A stretch of 64,000 nucleotides of DNA, from assembly GCA_022844165.1 (NCBI GenBank), contig JALHMH010000014.1, positions 51,125 to 115,124 of the forward strand. The letters are read 5' to 3'. Shown here piece by piece: positions 1-9,948 of this stretch. Below the pieces are notes generated by a model. It did no database searches. It saw only the letters and a list, made by a program, of their open reading frames with translations, and was not told where the DNA came from. This stretch comes from Lysobacterales bacterium (GTDB lineage Bacteria > Pseudomonadota > Gammaproteobacteria > Xanthomonadales > SZUA-5). The position numbers were made by a program, and so were the translations under genes. The first letter of the stretch is position 1. Every line of letters begins with the position of its first letter.

Positions 1-93
1 GTTCGGGAGAGTACGCCGCCTGTCCCGCGAGTATCGGTAGCGACAGTTCGATACCTGCCATCGGTCGTGGTCGTAGCGATCGGATGGGGCGTT

Positions 94-99
94 TAGAAT
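94..99 (+). promoter_or_regulatory. possible -10 element of pspF
   Basis: A TAGAAT hexamer stands 30 bases before the pspF start in otherwise GC-rich DNA. No convincing -35 hexamer is seen 16-18 bases upstream. The assignment rests only on similarity to a sigma70 -10 box and on position. Confidence 0.3.
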
Positions 100-129
100 C
101 TCTTCCATCGTTTCCAAGAGAAGGTTGAC

Positions 130-1158
130 ATGCCGGGCAGTGATCCGAACGATCTGTCGCTGTTGGGCGCGGCGCCGAGTTTCGCTGCTGTGCTCGACCA
201 TGTTTCGCGCGCAGCGCCGCTGGATCGACCGGTGTTGGTGATCGGTGAACGCGGTACTGGCAAGGAGTTGATTGCAGCGCGCCTGCACTATCTGAGCAAG
301 CGGTGGGATCGGCCGTTGGTGAAGCTGAACTGCGCCGCGTTGGCCGAAACGCTGCTGGAGACTGAGCTTTTTGGCCACGAGGCTGGCTCATTCACCGGCG
401 CCACACGGCGGCATCTGGGGCGCTTCGAGATGGCCAACGAGGGCACGCTTTTCCTGGATGAGCTGGCGACTGCATCGTTACGTATCCAGGAGAAGATCCT
501 GCGGGTCATCGAATACGGCGAATTCGAGCGTGTCGGCGGACGCGAGACGATTCGCTCGAACGTGCGACTCATTGCCGCCACGAATCTGGACTTGCCGGCC
601 GAAGCGGCGGCCGGGCGCTTCCGTGAGGATTTGCTCGATCGCCTTGCGTTCGATGTCATCACGCTGCCACCGCTGCGCGCGCGCAGCGACGACATCTTGC
701 CGCTCGCCGAACACTTCGCGACAAAAATGAGCCAGGAGTTGCGGCGCGACTTGTTCGCTGGATTTACACCCGATGCGCGGCAGCGCTTGTTGAGTCACCC
801 GTGGCCGGGAAACGTACGTGAGTTGCGCAATGTCATCGAGCGTGCCGTGTATCGGCACGACGATCTCGATGAGCCGATCGACGAGATTCAGTTCAATCCT
901 TTCGATTCGCCCTGGCGGCCTCAAAACAAGATAGCAATCCAAAACCTGCCGTCCTCGAACTCAGTCAGCGCTACGCCGATCTTACCGATGGACTTTCGCA
1001 GCGCGGTCGAAGAGACGGAGATCGCCTGGTTGCAGGCGGCGATGCAGCACGCAAAATTCAATCAGCGCAAAGCGGCAGAGTTGTTGGCATTGACTTACCA
1101 CCAGTTGCGCGGTTACTTGCGCAAGTACCGGCTCGTTGGTGGCGAAGACGACGATTGA
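130..1158 (+). CDS. pspF: PspF-like sigma54-dependent transcriptional activator
   Basis: The 342-residue protein is an AAA+ enhancer-binding protein without an N-terminal receiver domain, the layout of PspF, which activates the phage-shock (membrane-stress) genes with sigma54. Visible are Walker A GERGTGKE (about 39-46), the sigma54-contact loop at 86-91, Walker B GTLFLDE (105-111), the sensor stretch FDVITLPPLRAR and a C-terminal Fis-type helix-turn-helix (about 310-336). The loop reads GSFTGA instead of the usual GAFTGA. A GAGAAGG ribosome site precedes the ATG. The psp structural genes would be expected upstream and are outside the window. It converges on yggX, 24 bases away. Family identity is certain; the exact PspF assignment comes from the lack of a regulatory domain and the overall match. 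Confidence 0.88.
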   Translation: MPGSDPNDLSLLGAAPSFAAVLDHVSRAAPLDRPVLVIGERGTGKELIAARLHYLSKRWDRPLVKLNCAALAETLLETELFGHEAGSFTGATRRHLGRFEMANEGTLFLDELATASLRIQEKILRVIEYGEFERVGGRETIRSNVRLIAATNLDLPAEAAAGRFREDLLDRLAFDVITLPPLRARSDDILPLAEHFATKMSQELRRDLFAGFTPDARQRLLSHPWPGNVRELRNVIERAVYRHDDLDEPIDEIQFNPFDSPWRPQNKIAIQNLPSSNSVSATPILPMDFRSAVEETEIAWLQAAMQHAKFNQRKAAELLALTYHQLRGYLRKYRLVGGEDDD

Positions 1159-1182
1159 GCGCCCGATCACGGCTGGCAATCT

Positions 1183-1446
1183 TCAGTCGGCTGACACAAA
1201 CCCCTGCGGTTTTGCCGAACCTTCGCCGAAGAAGTACTTCTCCAGCTCATGGGCGAGGAATTGCCTTGCTTTTGGATCGAGCGGCGACAGTCGGTTCTCA
1301 TTGATCAGCATGGTCTGGTGGGCGAGCCACTCAGACCACGCCTTGCGGCCGACCGACGCAAGAATGCGCTGTCCCAGCTCCCCAGGGATCGGCGCGCGAG
1401 TCAGTGCTTCTTGATCGGCGCCGTAACGGACGCAATGGATGTTCAT
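1183..1446 (-). CDS. yggX: YggX-family Fe(2+)-trafficking / oxidative damage protection protein
   Basis: The 87-residue protein matches the YggX family, small cytoplasmic proteins that help iron handling and protect Fe-S clusters from oxidation. Diagnostic stretches are PGELGQRI, WLAHQTMLINE and LDPKARQFL followed by LEKYFFGEG, with an N-terminal cysteine in MNIHCVRYG. I chose the ATG at 1446; the open frame continues far upstream inside rapA, but only this start gives the family N-terminus, and a GAGGGA ribosome site lies just before it. It starts 17 bases after the rapA stop, so the two genes are probably co-transcribed. Confidence 0.93.
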   Translation of the reverse strand: MNIHCVRYGADQEALTRAPIPGELGQRILASVGRKAWSEWLAHQTMLINENRLSPLDPKARQFLAHELEKYFFGEGSAKPQGFVSAD

Positions 1447-1463
1447 TCTTCTTGATCCCTCAT

Positions 1464-4370
1464 TCAGGCGCTCAGGCGAAGGAAGTCGGCGCTGACCGCA
1501 AGTCGTATCGCATCGAGACGTACGCGCGCGCCGGGAATAGCCGCTCTCAGTGCGGAGAGGGTTTGGGCAAAAGCGTCGATTTCGCTGTCGCGGATGCCCG
1601 GATTGACGCGCTTGAGAGCTCTGAGGCGTTCGAACTCTGCGCCAAGTTCGGTCTCTAGCCGTTCGCTGGCATTGGCGATCAGCGCCTGAGCCCGCGTACT
1701 GGCGATTTCTTCGGCGGCTTTTTTCATCGGTGGCACTAACGCGGTCAATATCGGCCGAAAGCGCGCCAAATCGACGGGTTTGTCGTCGCTGCGCGAAATG
1801 ACCTGGGGCAAGGCGGTGTAATCGCGCGGCGCAAGTTTCGAATCGACGCTCACGGTGATGGGCGTCGGTGGCAGGTAACGTTCGACGTCGAGCCTGCGAT
1901 CGGCAACACATTCGAGCAAGAACACCCCCGTGATCCAGGCAGAGCGTGCCGGCAAGGTCGGATCGACAAGAAAAGCCGCATTGCCGGTCTCGCCGCTGAT
2001 CAGCAATTCCAATGCACCCGCGACCATCGGCTGATCGAGGCGCAACAGCGGCAGATCTTCGCGAGAGAGCGCAGTGTTACGATCGAATGTTGCCGTGATC
2101 GGTCCATCCGCCGGCCACGGGAATTCCTCGCTGGACAAGTACTCAGGATCAAGGCGATGCGTGCGTTGGCCGATATCGTCGGTTTCGATGCCGAATTGTT
2201 CAAACAGCTTCAGCACAAAATCGTCGCAGGTCTGATCGGCGTCGGTTGATCCCAGCGCCGCCCGAAGCGAGGCACCTCGATCGCCAAAACGTGTTGCCAG
2301 TTCCAGTAAACGGTCGCGGCCACCGGCGATGGCGCGACTGAGCGATTGATGCGCTTCTCGCGTGTCTTCGATTAACTGATCGAGTTGCGCCTTCGTTGAA
2401 TCACCATCGGCATGGGCGCCCGCCAGATCGATCAGCCTTGGACCAAACCGCTTGTACAACTCGCGGCCATCGGCCGGGCTGGTTCGCAGCGCGTCGAGCG
2501 CCTCAACATACCAACGAGCAAGCACCTGCTGCGCCGTGCCCGGCAACACCGCATGGTGAATCGCAACATCCGTCGTTTGACCAATCCGATCGAGTCGGCC
2601 GATGCGCTGTTCAAGTACGTCAGGGTCGGCAGGTAAATCCCATAGCACCAGATGATGGGCGAACTGAAAGTTGCGTCCTTCAGATCCAATCTCCGACGCG
2701 AGCAATACGCGCGCACCATCTTCCTGGCTGAAGTACGCTGCGTTTCGGTCGCGTTGCGCCAAGGTCAGCCCTTCATGGAACCGAGCTACACGCGCGCCAC
2801 TCTTGAGCCGCAGCGCAGCCTCGAGCAGTTCGACTTTGGCCCGGGTACGGCAAATCAGCAAGATCTTCGCGGGTGCCAGCGAGTCGATCAGTGCCACCAG
2901 CCAAAGGAGGCGCGGGTCGCGCGTGAGCGCCAATACGGCCGGATGCACGGTCTCGGCCACTTCGTCGCTGTTGGTTGGCGAACTTGACAGCGGCACGGGA
3001 GCCGGGCGCAACCCAACATCGCTCTCGAATTCAGTGCGAAGTTCTGCCAAATATTTGTCTTGATCTTCGTGCGGCAGGTGCAGTGTCTCGATCATCGGCA
3101 CGCGTTTTGGAAAGCCGCCGACGCTGATGCGCCGATTGCGATACATCACCCGCCCGGTACCGTGGCGATCGATGAGCGCTGCGAGCAATTTCTGACGGGT
3201 CGCTGTGTCGGGCTCGGCAACGATGGCCCTCGCTAATTCTGGCTCATCGCCAAGGGTCTTGCGCAAACTCGTGACCGTCTTGCCTGGAAGCGATGCCGCA
3301 TCCAGCAATGCTTCAGCCAGATCGGAGATGCGCGCAAAGCTCTGCGATTCCTGTTCAAAACTCGCCAGGTCGTTGTACCGGGCAGGATCCAATAGGCGCA
3401 AGCGCGCGAAGTGACCGCTGCGGCCCAATTGTTCCGGTGTTGCCGTGAGCAAAACTACGCTGGAGGCTTTGAAAGCGAGTTGTTCGACAAGCGCGTATTC
3501 AGGACTGATGTCATCCGACGACCACGCCAGATGGTGCGCCTCATCGACGATCAGCAGATCCCAATCGACATCGACCAGCTGCTGTGCACGTTTGCGGTTT
3601 TTGGTGAGAAAACCCAGATCCGTCAGCACCAGTTGATCGTCCTCAAACGGGTTGCGCTCGGCGCCGGCCTGATCGATCGAGTCGGCACGCTCGGCATCGT
3701 AGATCGCAAACTTCAGATTGAAGCGGCGCAAAAGTTCGACAAACCACTGATAGACCAGCGCTTCTGGCACCAGAACCAACGCACGCTGAGCGCGGCCGGT
3801 GGCGACCATGCGCGCAAGAATCAGACCTGCTTCTATGGTCTTTCCAAGGCCCACTTCGTCGGCCAACAGCACACGCGGTTGTGGTTGAGACAACGCTGCT
3901 TCGACTACCGCCAACTGGTGCTGCAGTAGCGAAATCCGCGCGCCGGCGATACCAAAGGCAGCACTGGAGCGCGCTGCGGCGCGACGACTGAGCGCTTCAA
4001 CGCGTAGCGCAAATCGCGCATTGGTGTCGACCCGGCCGGCCGTCAGGCGCTCATCGGCTGCGCTGGCAGCTTGCACGTCGTCCAACTGCGGTTCGGCGTA
4101 CCAGGCATCGCCGCAGGCGTAATACATCAAACCTTCGCGCTCCTCGGCCGCTGTGACATCGAGCATTTTGCCCTCGATGCTGATCTGGTCGCCAACCCGG
4201 AACTCCGCGCGCGAGAGCGGCGCGCTCGTCAAGGCGTAACGGCGCAACATGCCGGCTTTGGTGAACAGCAGTTCCAGTGAGCGTGCGTCGACTTTTTTGA
4301 TCGTCCCCAGGCCCAGTTCGGGCTCGGCAGTGGAATACCAGCGTTGGCCGGCGACAAGTTTGAAGGCCAT
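1464..4370 (-). CDS. rapA: RNA polymerase-associated SWI2/SNF2 ATPase RapA
   Basis: The 968-residue protein is RapA (HepA), which binds RNA polymerase and recycles it after transcription. It starts with the tandem Tudor-like N-terminal domain (MAFKLVAGQRWYS...LGLGTI), followed by Walker A DEVGLGKT (171-178), DEAH (276-279), TATPEQLG, and helicase C motifs SEIGSEGRNFQFA and EQRIGRLDRIGQ. The C-terminus ends with the RapA-specific region (VNPGIRDSEI). The longer frame to 4490 adds 40 residues unlike RapA, so the ATG at 4370 is preferred. Length is as expected for the family. It lies between tadA and yggX on the same strand. Confidence 0.95.
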   Translation of the reverse strand: MAFKLVAGQRWYSTAEPELGLGTIKKVDARSLELLFTKAGMLRRYALTSAPLSRAEFRVGDQISIEGKMLDVTAAEEREGLMYYACGDAWYAEPQLDDVQAASAADERLTAGRVDTNARFALRVEALSRRAAARSSAAFGIAGARISLLQHQLAVVEAALSQPQPRVLLADEVGLGKTIEAGLILARMVATGRAQRALVLVPEALVYQWFVELLRRFNLKFAIYDAERADSIDQAGAERNPFEDDQLVLTDLGFLTKNRKRAQQLVDVDWDLLIVDEAHHLAWSSDDISPEYALVEQLAFKASSVVLLTATPEQLGRSGHFARLRLLDPARYNDLASFEQESQSFARISDLAEALLDAASLPGKTVTSLRKTLGDEPELARAIVAEPDTATRQKLLAALIDRHGTGRVMYRNRRISVGGFPKRVPMIETLHLPHEDQDKYLAELRTEFESDVGLRPAPVPLSSSPTNSDEVAETVHPAVLALTRDPRLLWLVALIDSLAPAKILLICRTRAKVELLEAALRLKSGARVARFHEGLTLAQRDRNAAYFSQEDGARVLLASEIGSEGRNFQFAHHLVLWDLPADPDVLEQRIGRLDRIGQTTDVAIHHAVLPGTAQQVLARWYVEALDALRTSPADGRELYKRFGPRLIDLAGAHADGDSTKAQLDQLIEDTREAHQSLSRAIAGGRDRLLELATRFGDRGASLRAALGSTDADQTCDDFVLKLFEQFGIETDDIGQRTHRLDPEYLSSEEFPWPADGPITATFDRNTALSREDLPLLRLDQPMVAGALELLISGETGNAAFLVDPTLPARSAWITGVFLLECVADRRLDVERYLPPTPITVSVDSKLAPRDYTALPQVISRSDDKPVDLARFRPILTALVPPMKKAAEEIASTRAQALIANASERLETELGAEFERLRALKRVNPGIRDSEIDAFAQTLSALRAAIPGARVRLDAIRLAVSADFLRLSA

Positions 4371-4499
4371 TTTGGCGATCCGAAGAAGAGGGGGAGGATT
4401 ATGCGGCTGGTTGGTACAGATTGTTGCTCCGCCAGGCGCCAGGCAAACCGCGTTGGACCGGCGTGCATGGTCCAGCCTCCCTGCGCTCATCGAGCTGCA

Positions 4500-4955
4500 T
4501 CAGTCGCGACCGCGGCGCGCGCGAAAGAACGTGCGCAGCTTCTCGCTGGCGATGTCGGCCAAAACGCCGACCTCTACTTCGACCCGATGATTGTGGCGTG
4601 GATCAAGTAGTCCGTTAAAGACGCTATGCACTGCGCCGGTTTTAGGATCCGAAGCAGCGTAAACCAAGCGCCGGACACGCGCGTGGATCATCGCGCCGGT
4701 GCACATAAGGCATGGCTCCAATGTGCAATAGAGCGTGGCGTTAACCAACCGATGATTGCCAATCGCTCTACCGGCAGCGCGCATGGCGACAACCTCTGCA
4801 TGAGCGCTCGGATCGTTATCGACGATGTTGCGATTGAATCCGCTGGCGACGAGTTCATCGCCTACAACAACCATTGCCGCGACCGGCACTTCGCCATGGC
4901 GTTCGGCTTCATCGGCAAGCGCCAGACAGCGCTGCATCCACTCGGTATCGGTCAT
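4500..4955 (-). CDS. tadA: tRNA-specific adenosine deaminase TadA
   Basis: The 151-residue protein is the cytidine-deaminase-fold enzyme that converts the wobble adenosine of tRNA-Arg(ACG) to inosine. The zinc site is visible as HAE (52-54, with the catalytic Glu) and PCLMC (81-85). The ATG at 4955 gives a family-like N-terminus (MTDTEWMQRCLALA); an in-frame start at 5033 overlapping the end of metH would add 26 residues and cannot be excluded. It follows metH on the same strand with a 64-base gap and precedes rapA, so read-through transcription is likely. Confidence 0.92.
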   Translation of the reverse strand: MTDTEWMQRCLALADEAERHGEVPVAAMVVVGDELVASGFNRNIVDNDPSAHAEVVAMRAAGRAIGNHRLVNATLYCTLEPCLMCTGAMIHARVRRLVYAASDPKTGAVHSVFNGLLDPRHNHRVEVEVGVLADIASEKLRTFFRARRGRD

Positions 4956-5019
4956 CTGCGTATGTTGCGTCGCAAGGCTGCGGTTGGGCTCGAGCAGTGG
5001 CTGCTCATCAAGTGCGCAC

Positions 5020-8000
5020 TCAGGCCGGCTCATAGTCGAGCACGGGTGCCAGCCAACGTTCGGCTTCACGCAACGGTACTCCTTTGCGGCGCGCATAGTC
5101 TTCAACTTGATCTTGCTTGATGCGGCCGACCACGAAGTATTGGCTTTGCGGGTGCGCAAAGTACAAGCCACTCACGGCAGCCGCCGGGTACATGGCATAA
5201 CTCTCGGTCAACTCGATGCCGGTGTGCTTCTCTGCCTGGAGCAAGTCGAAAATCACGCGCTTTTCGGTGTGATCTGGACACGCTGGATAACCGGGCGCCG
5301 GCCGGATGCCGCGGTAGGTTTCGTCGATCAGAGCGCCATTGTCCAGTGATTCGTCGGCCGCATACCCCCAGAACTCTCGACGCACTCGTTCGTGCAAGCG
5401 CTCGGCGAAGGCCTCAGCGAGACGGTCGGCGAGTGCCTTCAGGAGGATTGCATTGTAGTCGTCGTGTGCGGCTTCGAAAGCCGCAACATGTTGTTCGATA
5501 CCGATGCCTGCCGTCACTGCGAATGCGCCCACAAAGTCGCGCACGCCGCTGTTCGCCGGAGCGATGAAATCGGCGAGGCTGAAGTTCGGGCGGCCCGGCG
5601 GTTTATCGGCCTGTTGGCGCAGGCAGCTCAAAGTTGCGCGCAGATGACCGTGATCGTCGAGCACTTCGATATCGTCGCCAATGCGTTGCGCCGGCCATAG
5701 GCCGATCACACCGCGCGCGGTCAACCAGCGCTCGGCGACGATTCGATCGAGCATACGATCGGCATCGGCTTTAAGCTTGCGTGCCTCGGCGCCTACGACA
5801 GCATCGTCGAGAATAGCCGGATAGCGGCCGGCGAGTTCCCAAGTGGCGAAAAACGGCGTCCAGTCGATGTAGCGCCGAAGTTCCGACAGATCGTAGCTGT
5901 CGAACGACATGAGGCCGGTGAACGAGGGCGGGCATGGTGTGTATTCGCGCCAGTTGCCATCAAAGGCATTGCTTCGAGCTTGCTGAAGCGACACCAGGCG
6001 CTTGCCTGGGCCACGATCTTTGTGCCGTTCGCGAACCTCTGCATATTCGGCTTTGATGCCGGCGACGAAGCGGTCACGCTCACCCACGCTGACAAGGTTC
6101 TGGGCTACGCCCACGGCGCGCGACGCATCCTTCACCCAGATCACGGGCGCGCTATAGTGAGGTTCGATTCTTAGCGCGGTATGCGCGCGCGACGTCGTGG
6201 CGCCTCCGATCAGTAATGGTTGCGTATTGCCCAGGCGTTGCATCTCTTTTGCCACATGGTGCATTTCATCCAGCGACGGTGTGATCAGACCCGACAGTCC
6301 GATGATGTCGGCGCCGACCGCCCTGGCGGTTTCCAGAATCTTCGCCGCTGGCACCATGACGCCCAGGTCGATCACCTCGAAGTTGTTGCACGCAAGCACG
6401 ACGCCCACGATATTCTTGCCGATGTCATGCACATCGCCCTTGACTGTGGCAAGCAGAATTTTGCCGTTGTTCTTGGCGACGTCGCCGGACCGGCGTTTCT
6501 CCTCTTCGATATACGGAATCAAGTAGGCGACCGCTTTTTTCATCACACGCGCGCTCTTGACGACCTGCGGCAAGAACATCTTACCGGCGCCGAACAGATC
6601 GCCAACGGCGTTCATGCCTGACATCAATGGCCCTTCGATGACTTCGAGCGGCTTGGCAACGCGCTGGCGAGCCTGTTCGGCATCGATTTCGACGAACTCG
6701 TCGATGCCATGCACCAGCGCGTGCTCCAGGCGTTTACTCACATCCCACGCGCGCCACTCGACGTTTTCACGAGCGCCGTTCGTGGCACCCTTGGCGCCAC
6801 TATATTTTGGCGCCAGCGCGATCAGTCGTTCGGTAGCATCGGCGCGGCGATTGAGCACCACGTCCTCAACGTGCTCGCGAAGCTCGTTCGGCAGATCATC
6901 GTAAATCGCCAATGCCCCCGCGTTGACGATCCCCATGTCCATGCCAGCGCGAATCGCGTGGTACAAGAATACCGAGTGGATCGCTTCGCGCACCGGATTG
7001 TTGCCACGAAAGGCGAAGGATACGTTCGATACGCCGCCGGACACATGGACCAGGGGCATCTCCGCTTTGATCTGGCGCACCGCTTCGATAAATGCGACAG
7101 CATAGTTGTTGTGCTCGTCAATTCCGGTTGCGATCGCCAGGATGTTGGGATCAAAGATGATGTCTTCGGGAGGGAACCCGGCACGATCGGTCAGCAGTTT
7201 GTAAGAGCGCCGAACGATTTCCAGCTTGCGCTCAACGGTATCGGCCTGACCGATTTCGTCGAAGGCCATCACAACGACCGCTGCGCCGTACTCGCGAATT
7301 TTGTGCGCATGCTCCAGGAATGCTGTCTCGCCTTCCTTGAGGCTGATCGAATTGACGATCGCCTTTCCTTGCGTGCATTTGAGCCCGGCTTCGATGACGC
7401 TCCATTTGGAACTGTCGATCATCAACGGCACACGCGCGATGTCGGGTTCCGCAGCAATCAAATTCACATAGCGCGCCATCGCCGCTTCAGAATCGAGCAG
7501 GCCTTCGTCCATGTTGATGTCGATGATCTGCGCGCCGTTCTGCACTTGCTGTCGCGCAACCTCAACCGCTTCATCGAATCGGTCGTCTTTGATCAGTTTC
7601 TTAAACTGCGCCGAACCGGTGACGTTGGTGCGTTCGCCGACGTTGACGAAGTTTAACTCCGGCGTGATGACCAGCGGCTCCAGGCCGGACAGCCTCGTAT
7701 GCGGCGTGAGTGTTGGTACTTGGCGAGGCGGCAGTTTCGCCACCGCCTCGGCGATTGCCCGGATATGGTCAGGGGTGGTGCCGCAGCAACCGCCGACGAT
7801 ATTCAGAAGGCCCGATCCAGCGAACTCAGAAAGGGTTGCCGCCATTTCCTCGGGTGTTTCATCGTATTCGCCGAATGCATTCGGCAGGCCCGCATTCGGG
7901 TGCGTGCTGATCAGCGCGTCGGTCGTGCGCGACAGATCCTCAATGTATGGCCGCAATTCGCTGGCGCCGAGCGCACAGTTGAGGCCTACGCTGAAGGGCA

Positions 8001-8736
8001 GGGCGTGGCGAATCGAATAGGCAAAAGCCTCTGCTGTCTGACCCGACAATGTACGCCCGGAGCGATCGGTAATCGTGCCGGAGATCATCACCGGTAAACG
8101 CCAGCCACGGCGGGCAAACACCTCGTCGATCGCGAACAGTGCCGCTTTCGCATTGAGCGTGTCGAAAATGGTCTCAACCATGATGACCTGTGCGCCACCA
8201 TCGATCAGTCCCTCAGTCGCTTCGCGATATGCGCTCTTCAGCTCGTCGAAACTGATGGCACGAAAACCTGGGTTGTTGACGTCCGGCGATATCGAAGCCG
8301 TGCGATTGGTCGGTCCGAGTACGCCAACACAGTAACGCGGCTTGTCTGGGGTGTCGTCGGATTTTCTGTCGCACAATTGCCGGACCAATTTGGCCGCTGC
8401 AACATTGATGTCGTAAGTTGCCGACTCCAGCGCGTAGTCCGCCTGGCTGATACGTGTGGCATTAAAGCTATTGGTCTCGATCAGGTCCGCACCGGCATCC
8501 AGATAGGCTTGATGCGCCGCGGCAACGATGTTCGGTTGCGTGAGTACCAGCAGATCGTTATTGCCCTTCAGGTCGTGACCGTGGTGTTTGAAGCGATCGC
8601 CCCGATATCCCGATTCGTCGAGTTGATAGCGCTGCAACAGCGTCCCCATGCCGCCATCGAGAATCAGGATGCGGCGCTGTGCATCGTCGATCAGGCGCTG
8701 GCTTTGAGCGGGATGGCGAAACGGCAATAAGAGCAT
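5020..8736 (-). CDS. metH: cobalamin-dependent methionine synthase MetH
   Basis: The protein of about 1238 residues transfers a methyl group from methyltetrahydrofolate through cobalamin to homocysteine. All four modules of the long form are present in one chain: the homocysteine domain with zinc cysteines (GLNCALG and [10 protein letters not shown]), the pterin-binding domain ([11 protein letters not shown]...IDINMDEG), the B12 cap and Rossmann domains with the cobalt-ligand motif DVHDIGKNI, and the SAM-dependent activation domain ([15 protein letters not shown]). The ATG at 8736 is taken; a GTG two codons upstream (8742) is an alternative. Only about 95 bases separate it from the VOC gene and no B12 riboswitch is seen there. 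Confidence 0.96.
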   Translation of the reverse strand: MLLLPFRHPAQSQRLIDDAQRRILILDGGMGTLLQRYQLDESGYRGDRFKHHGHDLKGNNDLLVLTQPNIVAAAHQAYLDAGADLIETNSFNATRISQADYALESATYDINVAAAKLVRQLCDRKSDDTPDKPRYCVGVLGPTNRTASISPDVNNPGFRAISFDELKSAYREATEGLIDGGAQVIMVETIFDTLNAKAALFAIDEVFARRGWRLPVMISGTITDRSGRTLSGQTAEAFAYSIRHALPFSVGLNCALGASELRPYIEDLSRTTDALISTHPNAGLPNAFGEYDETPEEMAATLSEFAGSGLLNIVGGCCGTTPDHIRAIAEAVAKLPPRQVPTLTPHTRLSGLEPLVITPELNFVNVGERTNVTGSAQFKKLIKDDRFDEAVEVARQQVQNGAQIIDINMDEGLLDSEAAMARYVNLIAAEPDIARVPLMIDSSKWSVIEAGLKCTQGKAIVNSISLKEGETAFLEHAHKIREYGAAVVVMAFDEIGQADTVERKLEIVRRSYKLLTDRAGFPPEDIIFDPNILAIATGIDEHNNYAVAFIEAVRQIKAEMPLVHVSGGVSNVSFAFRGNNPVREAIHSVFLYHAIRAGMDMGIVNAGALAIYDDLPNELREHVEDVVLNRRADATERLIALAPKYSGAKGATNGARENVEWRAWDVSKRLEHALVHGIDEFVEIDAEQARQRVAKPLEVIEGPLMSGMNAVGDLFGAGKMFLPQVVKSARVMKKAVAYLIPYIEEEKRRSGDVAKNNGKILLATVKGDVHDIGKNIVGVVLACNNFEVIDLGVMVPAAKILETARAVGADIIGLSGLITPSLDEMHHVAKEMQRLGNTQPLLIGGATTSRAHTALRIEPHYSAPVIWVKDASRAVGVAQNLVSVGERDRFVAGIKAEYAEVRERHKDRGPGKRLVSLQQARSNAFDGNWREYTPCPPSFTGLMSFDSYDLSELRRYIDWTPFFATWELAGRYPAILDDAVVGAEARKLKADADRMLDRIVAERWLTARGVIGLWPAQRIGDDIEVLDDHGHLRATLSCLRQQADKPPGRPNFSLADFIAPANSGVRDFVGAFAVTAGIGIEQHVAAFEAAHDDYNAILLKALADRLAEAFAERLHERVRREFWGYAADESLDNGALIDETYRGIRPAPGYPACPDHTEKRVIFDLLQAEKHTGIELTESYAMYPAAAVSGLYFAHPQSQYFVVGRIKQDQVEDYARRKGVPLREAERWLAPVLDYEPA

Positions 8737-8838
8737 CGGCACGAATAGCCGTCTTTACGGCTGTAGTAATAAAGTGCGGGGAGCATAGCCGGATTTGTGT
8801 CGAGTACGTGCATGGTCGTAGCGCTCGCGGATCGAGTG

Positions 8839-9264
8839 TTAGTCCGGCGCGTCGATGCCACGGCTGACTCGAAACACGTGTCCGTCTGGATGCCGCAGGT
8901 GCATTTCACGCACGCCCCACTCCATATCCGTCGGTGGCCAGACGATGTCCAGACCCGCCTCAGTGCACGCTGCATAGACGGCGTCGACGTCGTCCACCCA
9001 AACCGACATCCACACGCCCTTGTCGGCGGCATCGTCGCCATCGGCACCAAAGGTGCTCGCGACACCACTGTTGCCGCGGCCACCCTGGCCATCAAGGCAC
9101 AAGAAGATCTCGACATTTCCTGCGTACACGCTGCCAAAGCTCGGTGGTTCGCCCCAGCAGAAGCCACGTGCCCAGCCCCATTTCCCGAACCATACGAAAC
9201 TGGTCCCAAGGTCCGAAACGTTCAGGATTGGAGTCGTTCGATGGACGACGATCTTACTGCTCAC
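8839..9264 (-). CDS. VOC (glyoxalase/bleomycin-resistance) family protein
   Basis: The protein of about 141 residues has the vicinal-oxygen-chelate layout: an N-terminal strand TTPILNVSDL, then VWMSVWVDDVDAVYAACTEAGL and the C-terminal REMHLRHPDGHVFRVSRG, which carries metal-site-type His and Glu positions. Substrate cannot be told from sequence; members include glyoxalases, dioxygenases and antibiotic-binding proteins. The start is taken as GTG 9264 because GAGGAA sits nine bases before it and the N-terminus then matches the family; an upstream GTG at 9348 would add 28 low-quality residues. It lies between the 2OG oxygenase gene and metH. Confidence 0.78.
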   Translation of the reverse strand: MSSKIVVHRTTPILNVSDLGTSFVWFGKWGWARGFCWGEPPSFGSVYAGNVEIFLCLDGQGGRGNSGVASTFGADGDDAADKGVWMSVWVDDVDAVYAACTEAGLDIVWPPTDMEWGVREMHLRHPDGHVFRVSRGIDAPD

Positions 9265-9357
9265 AGGCTTGTGTTCCTCATCGATACTGGCGTCGGGATT
9301 ATGGCTGCAAGGGTTGAAGCGGTGCGCCGCGCAGGTCTCGCGGTGCACAGCGAGACC

Positions 9358-9948
9358 TCAGGGGTGCTGGCCGCGCCGGCGCATCCATCCGGCGATGCTG
9401 TAGCGATCAACCTGGGTCGGCAACACCTCGTGCTCAAGTTCGGCGCTCAGAAAGAGGATCAGGCGACCAGCAAGCGGTTCGATATCGATCGGATCGGCAT
9501 TGGCCGGGAAAATTCGCAGTTCGCCGCCGTCGCCTTTCTTCCAGCACGGGTTCAAGTAAAGCACCGACGAGATGATCCGCGCGTCGTCGTCGCGGAAACG
9601 ATCCAGGTGGCGGTCATAGCCGCCACCAGGCGGGTAGTGCGAAAAATGCGCTTCGAGTTCTGCGATACCCAAAAACCACTGCCGATTCAGCTCCGTGCGG
9701 ATGCCCTGCATACGTTGGAAATAGGAGCGCACACTGGGTGTTGGATCGTCCGGCTCCAGCCACAAGATCTGATCAGACCGAACACGTCGGGCCAGCTGGG
9801 CGCCGGCGCCGCGACCGACGCCGGCCGCCCGCAGTTCGTTACGCCGACCCGCTTCCAACGCACATTCGTGCAACGCGGCGATCGTCGACGCATCGAGAGC
9901 GCCGTCAAGAACGACGTGCTGATGCGCTTCAAGGTCCGTAAACCACAT
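9358..9948 (-). CDS. 2-oxoglutarate/Fe(II)-dependent oxygenase, prolyl-hydroxylase-like
   Basis: The 196-residue protein has the double-stranded beta-helix Fe(II) site of the prolyl 4-hydroxylase/SM-20 group: HYPPGGGYDRHLDRF gives the HxD pair, the distal His is in LEHEVLPT, and the 2-oxoglutarate Arg is in RYSIAGW. The core strands ARIISSVLYLN and DGGELRIF are clear. Substrate is unknown; related bacterial enzymes hydroxylate ribosomal or elongation-factor prolines, so a translation-linked role is possible but not shown. Its ATG shares one base with the TGA of the upstream NUDIX gene (TGATG), which suggests translational coupling. Confidence 0.82.
   Translation of the reverse strand: MWFTDLEAHQHVVLDGALDASTIAALHECALEAGRRNELRAAGVGRGAGAQLARRVRSDQILWLEPDDPTPSVRSYFQRMQGIRTELNRQWFLGIAELEAHFSHYPPGGGYDRHLDRFRDDDARIISSVLYLNPCWKKGDGGELRIFPANADPIDIEPLAGRLILFLSAELEHEVLPTQVDRYSIAGWMRRRGQHP

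Noticed and set aside
1..129. Sigma54 (-24/-12) promoter for a divergent psp operon
   Set aside because: No TGGC-N8-TGC spacing matches on the minus strand; a TGGCAG near 55-60 lacks the -12 part.
8743..8838. Cobalamin riboswitch before metH
   Set aside because: The 96-base gap is too short for a full B12 riboswitch, and no B12-box-like sequence is seen.
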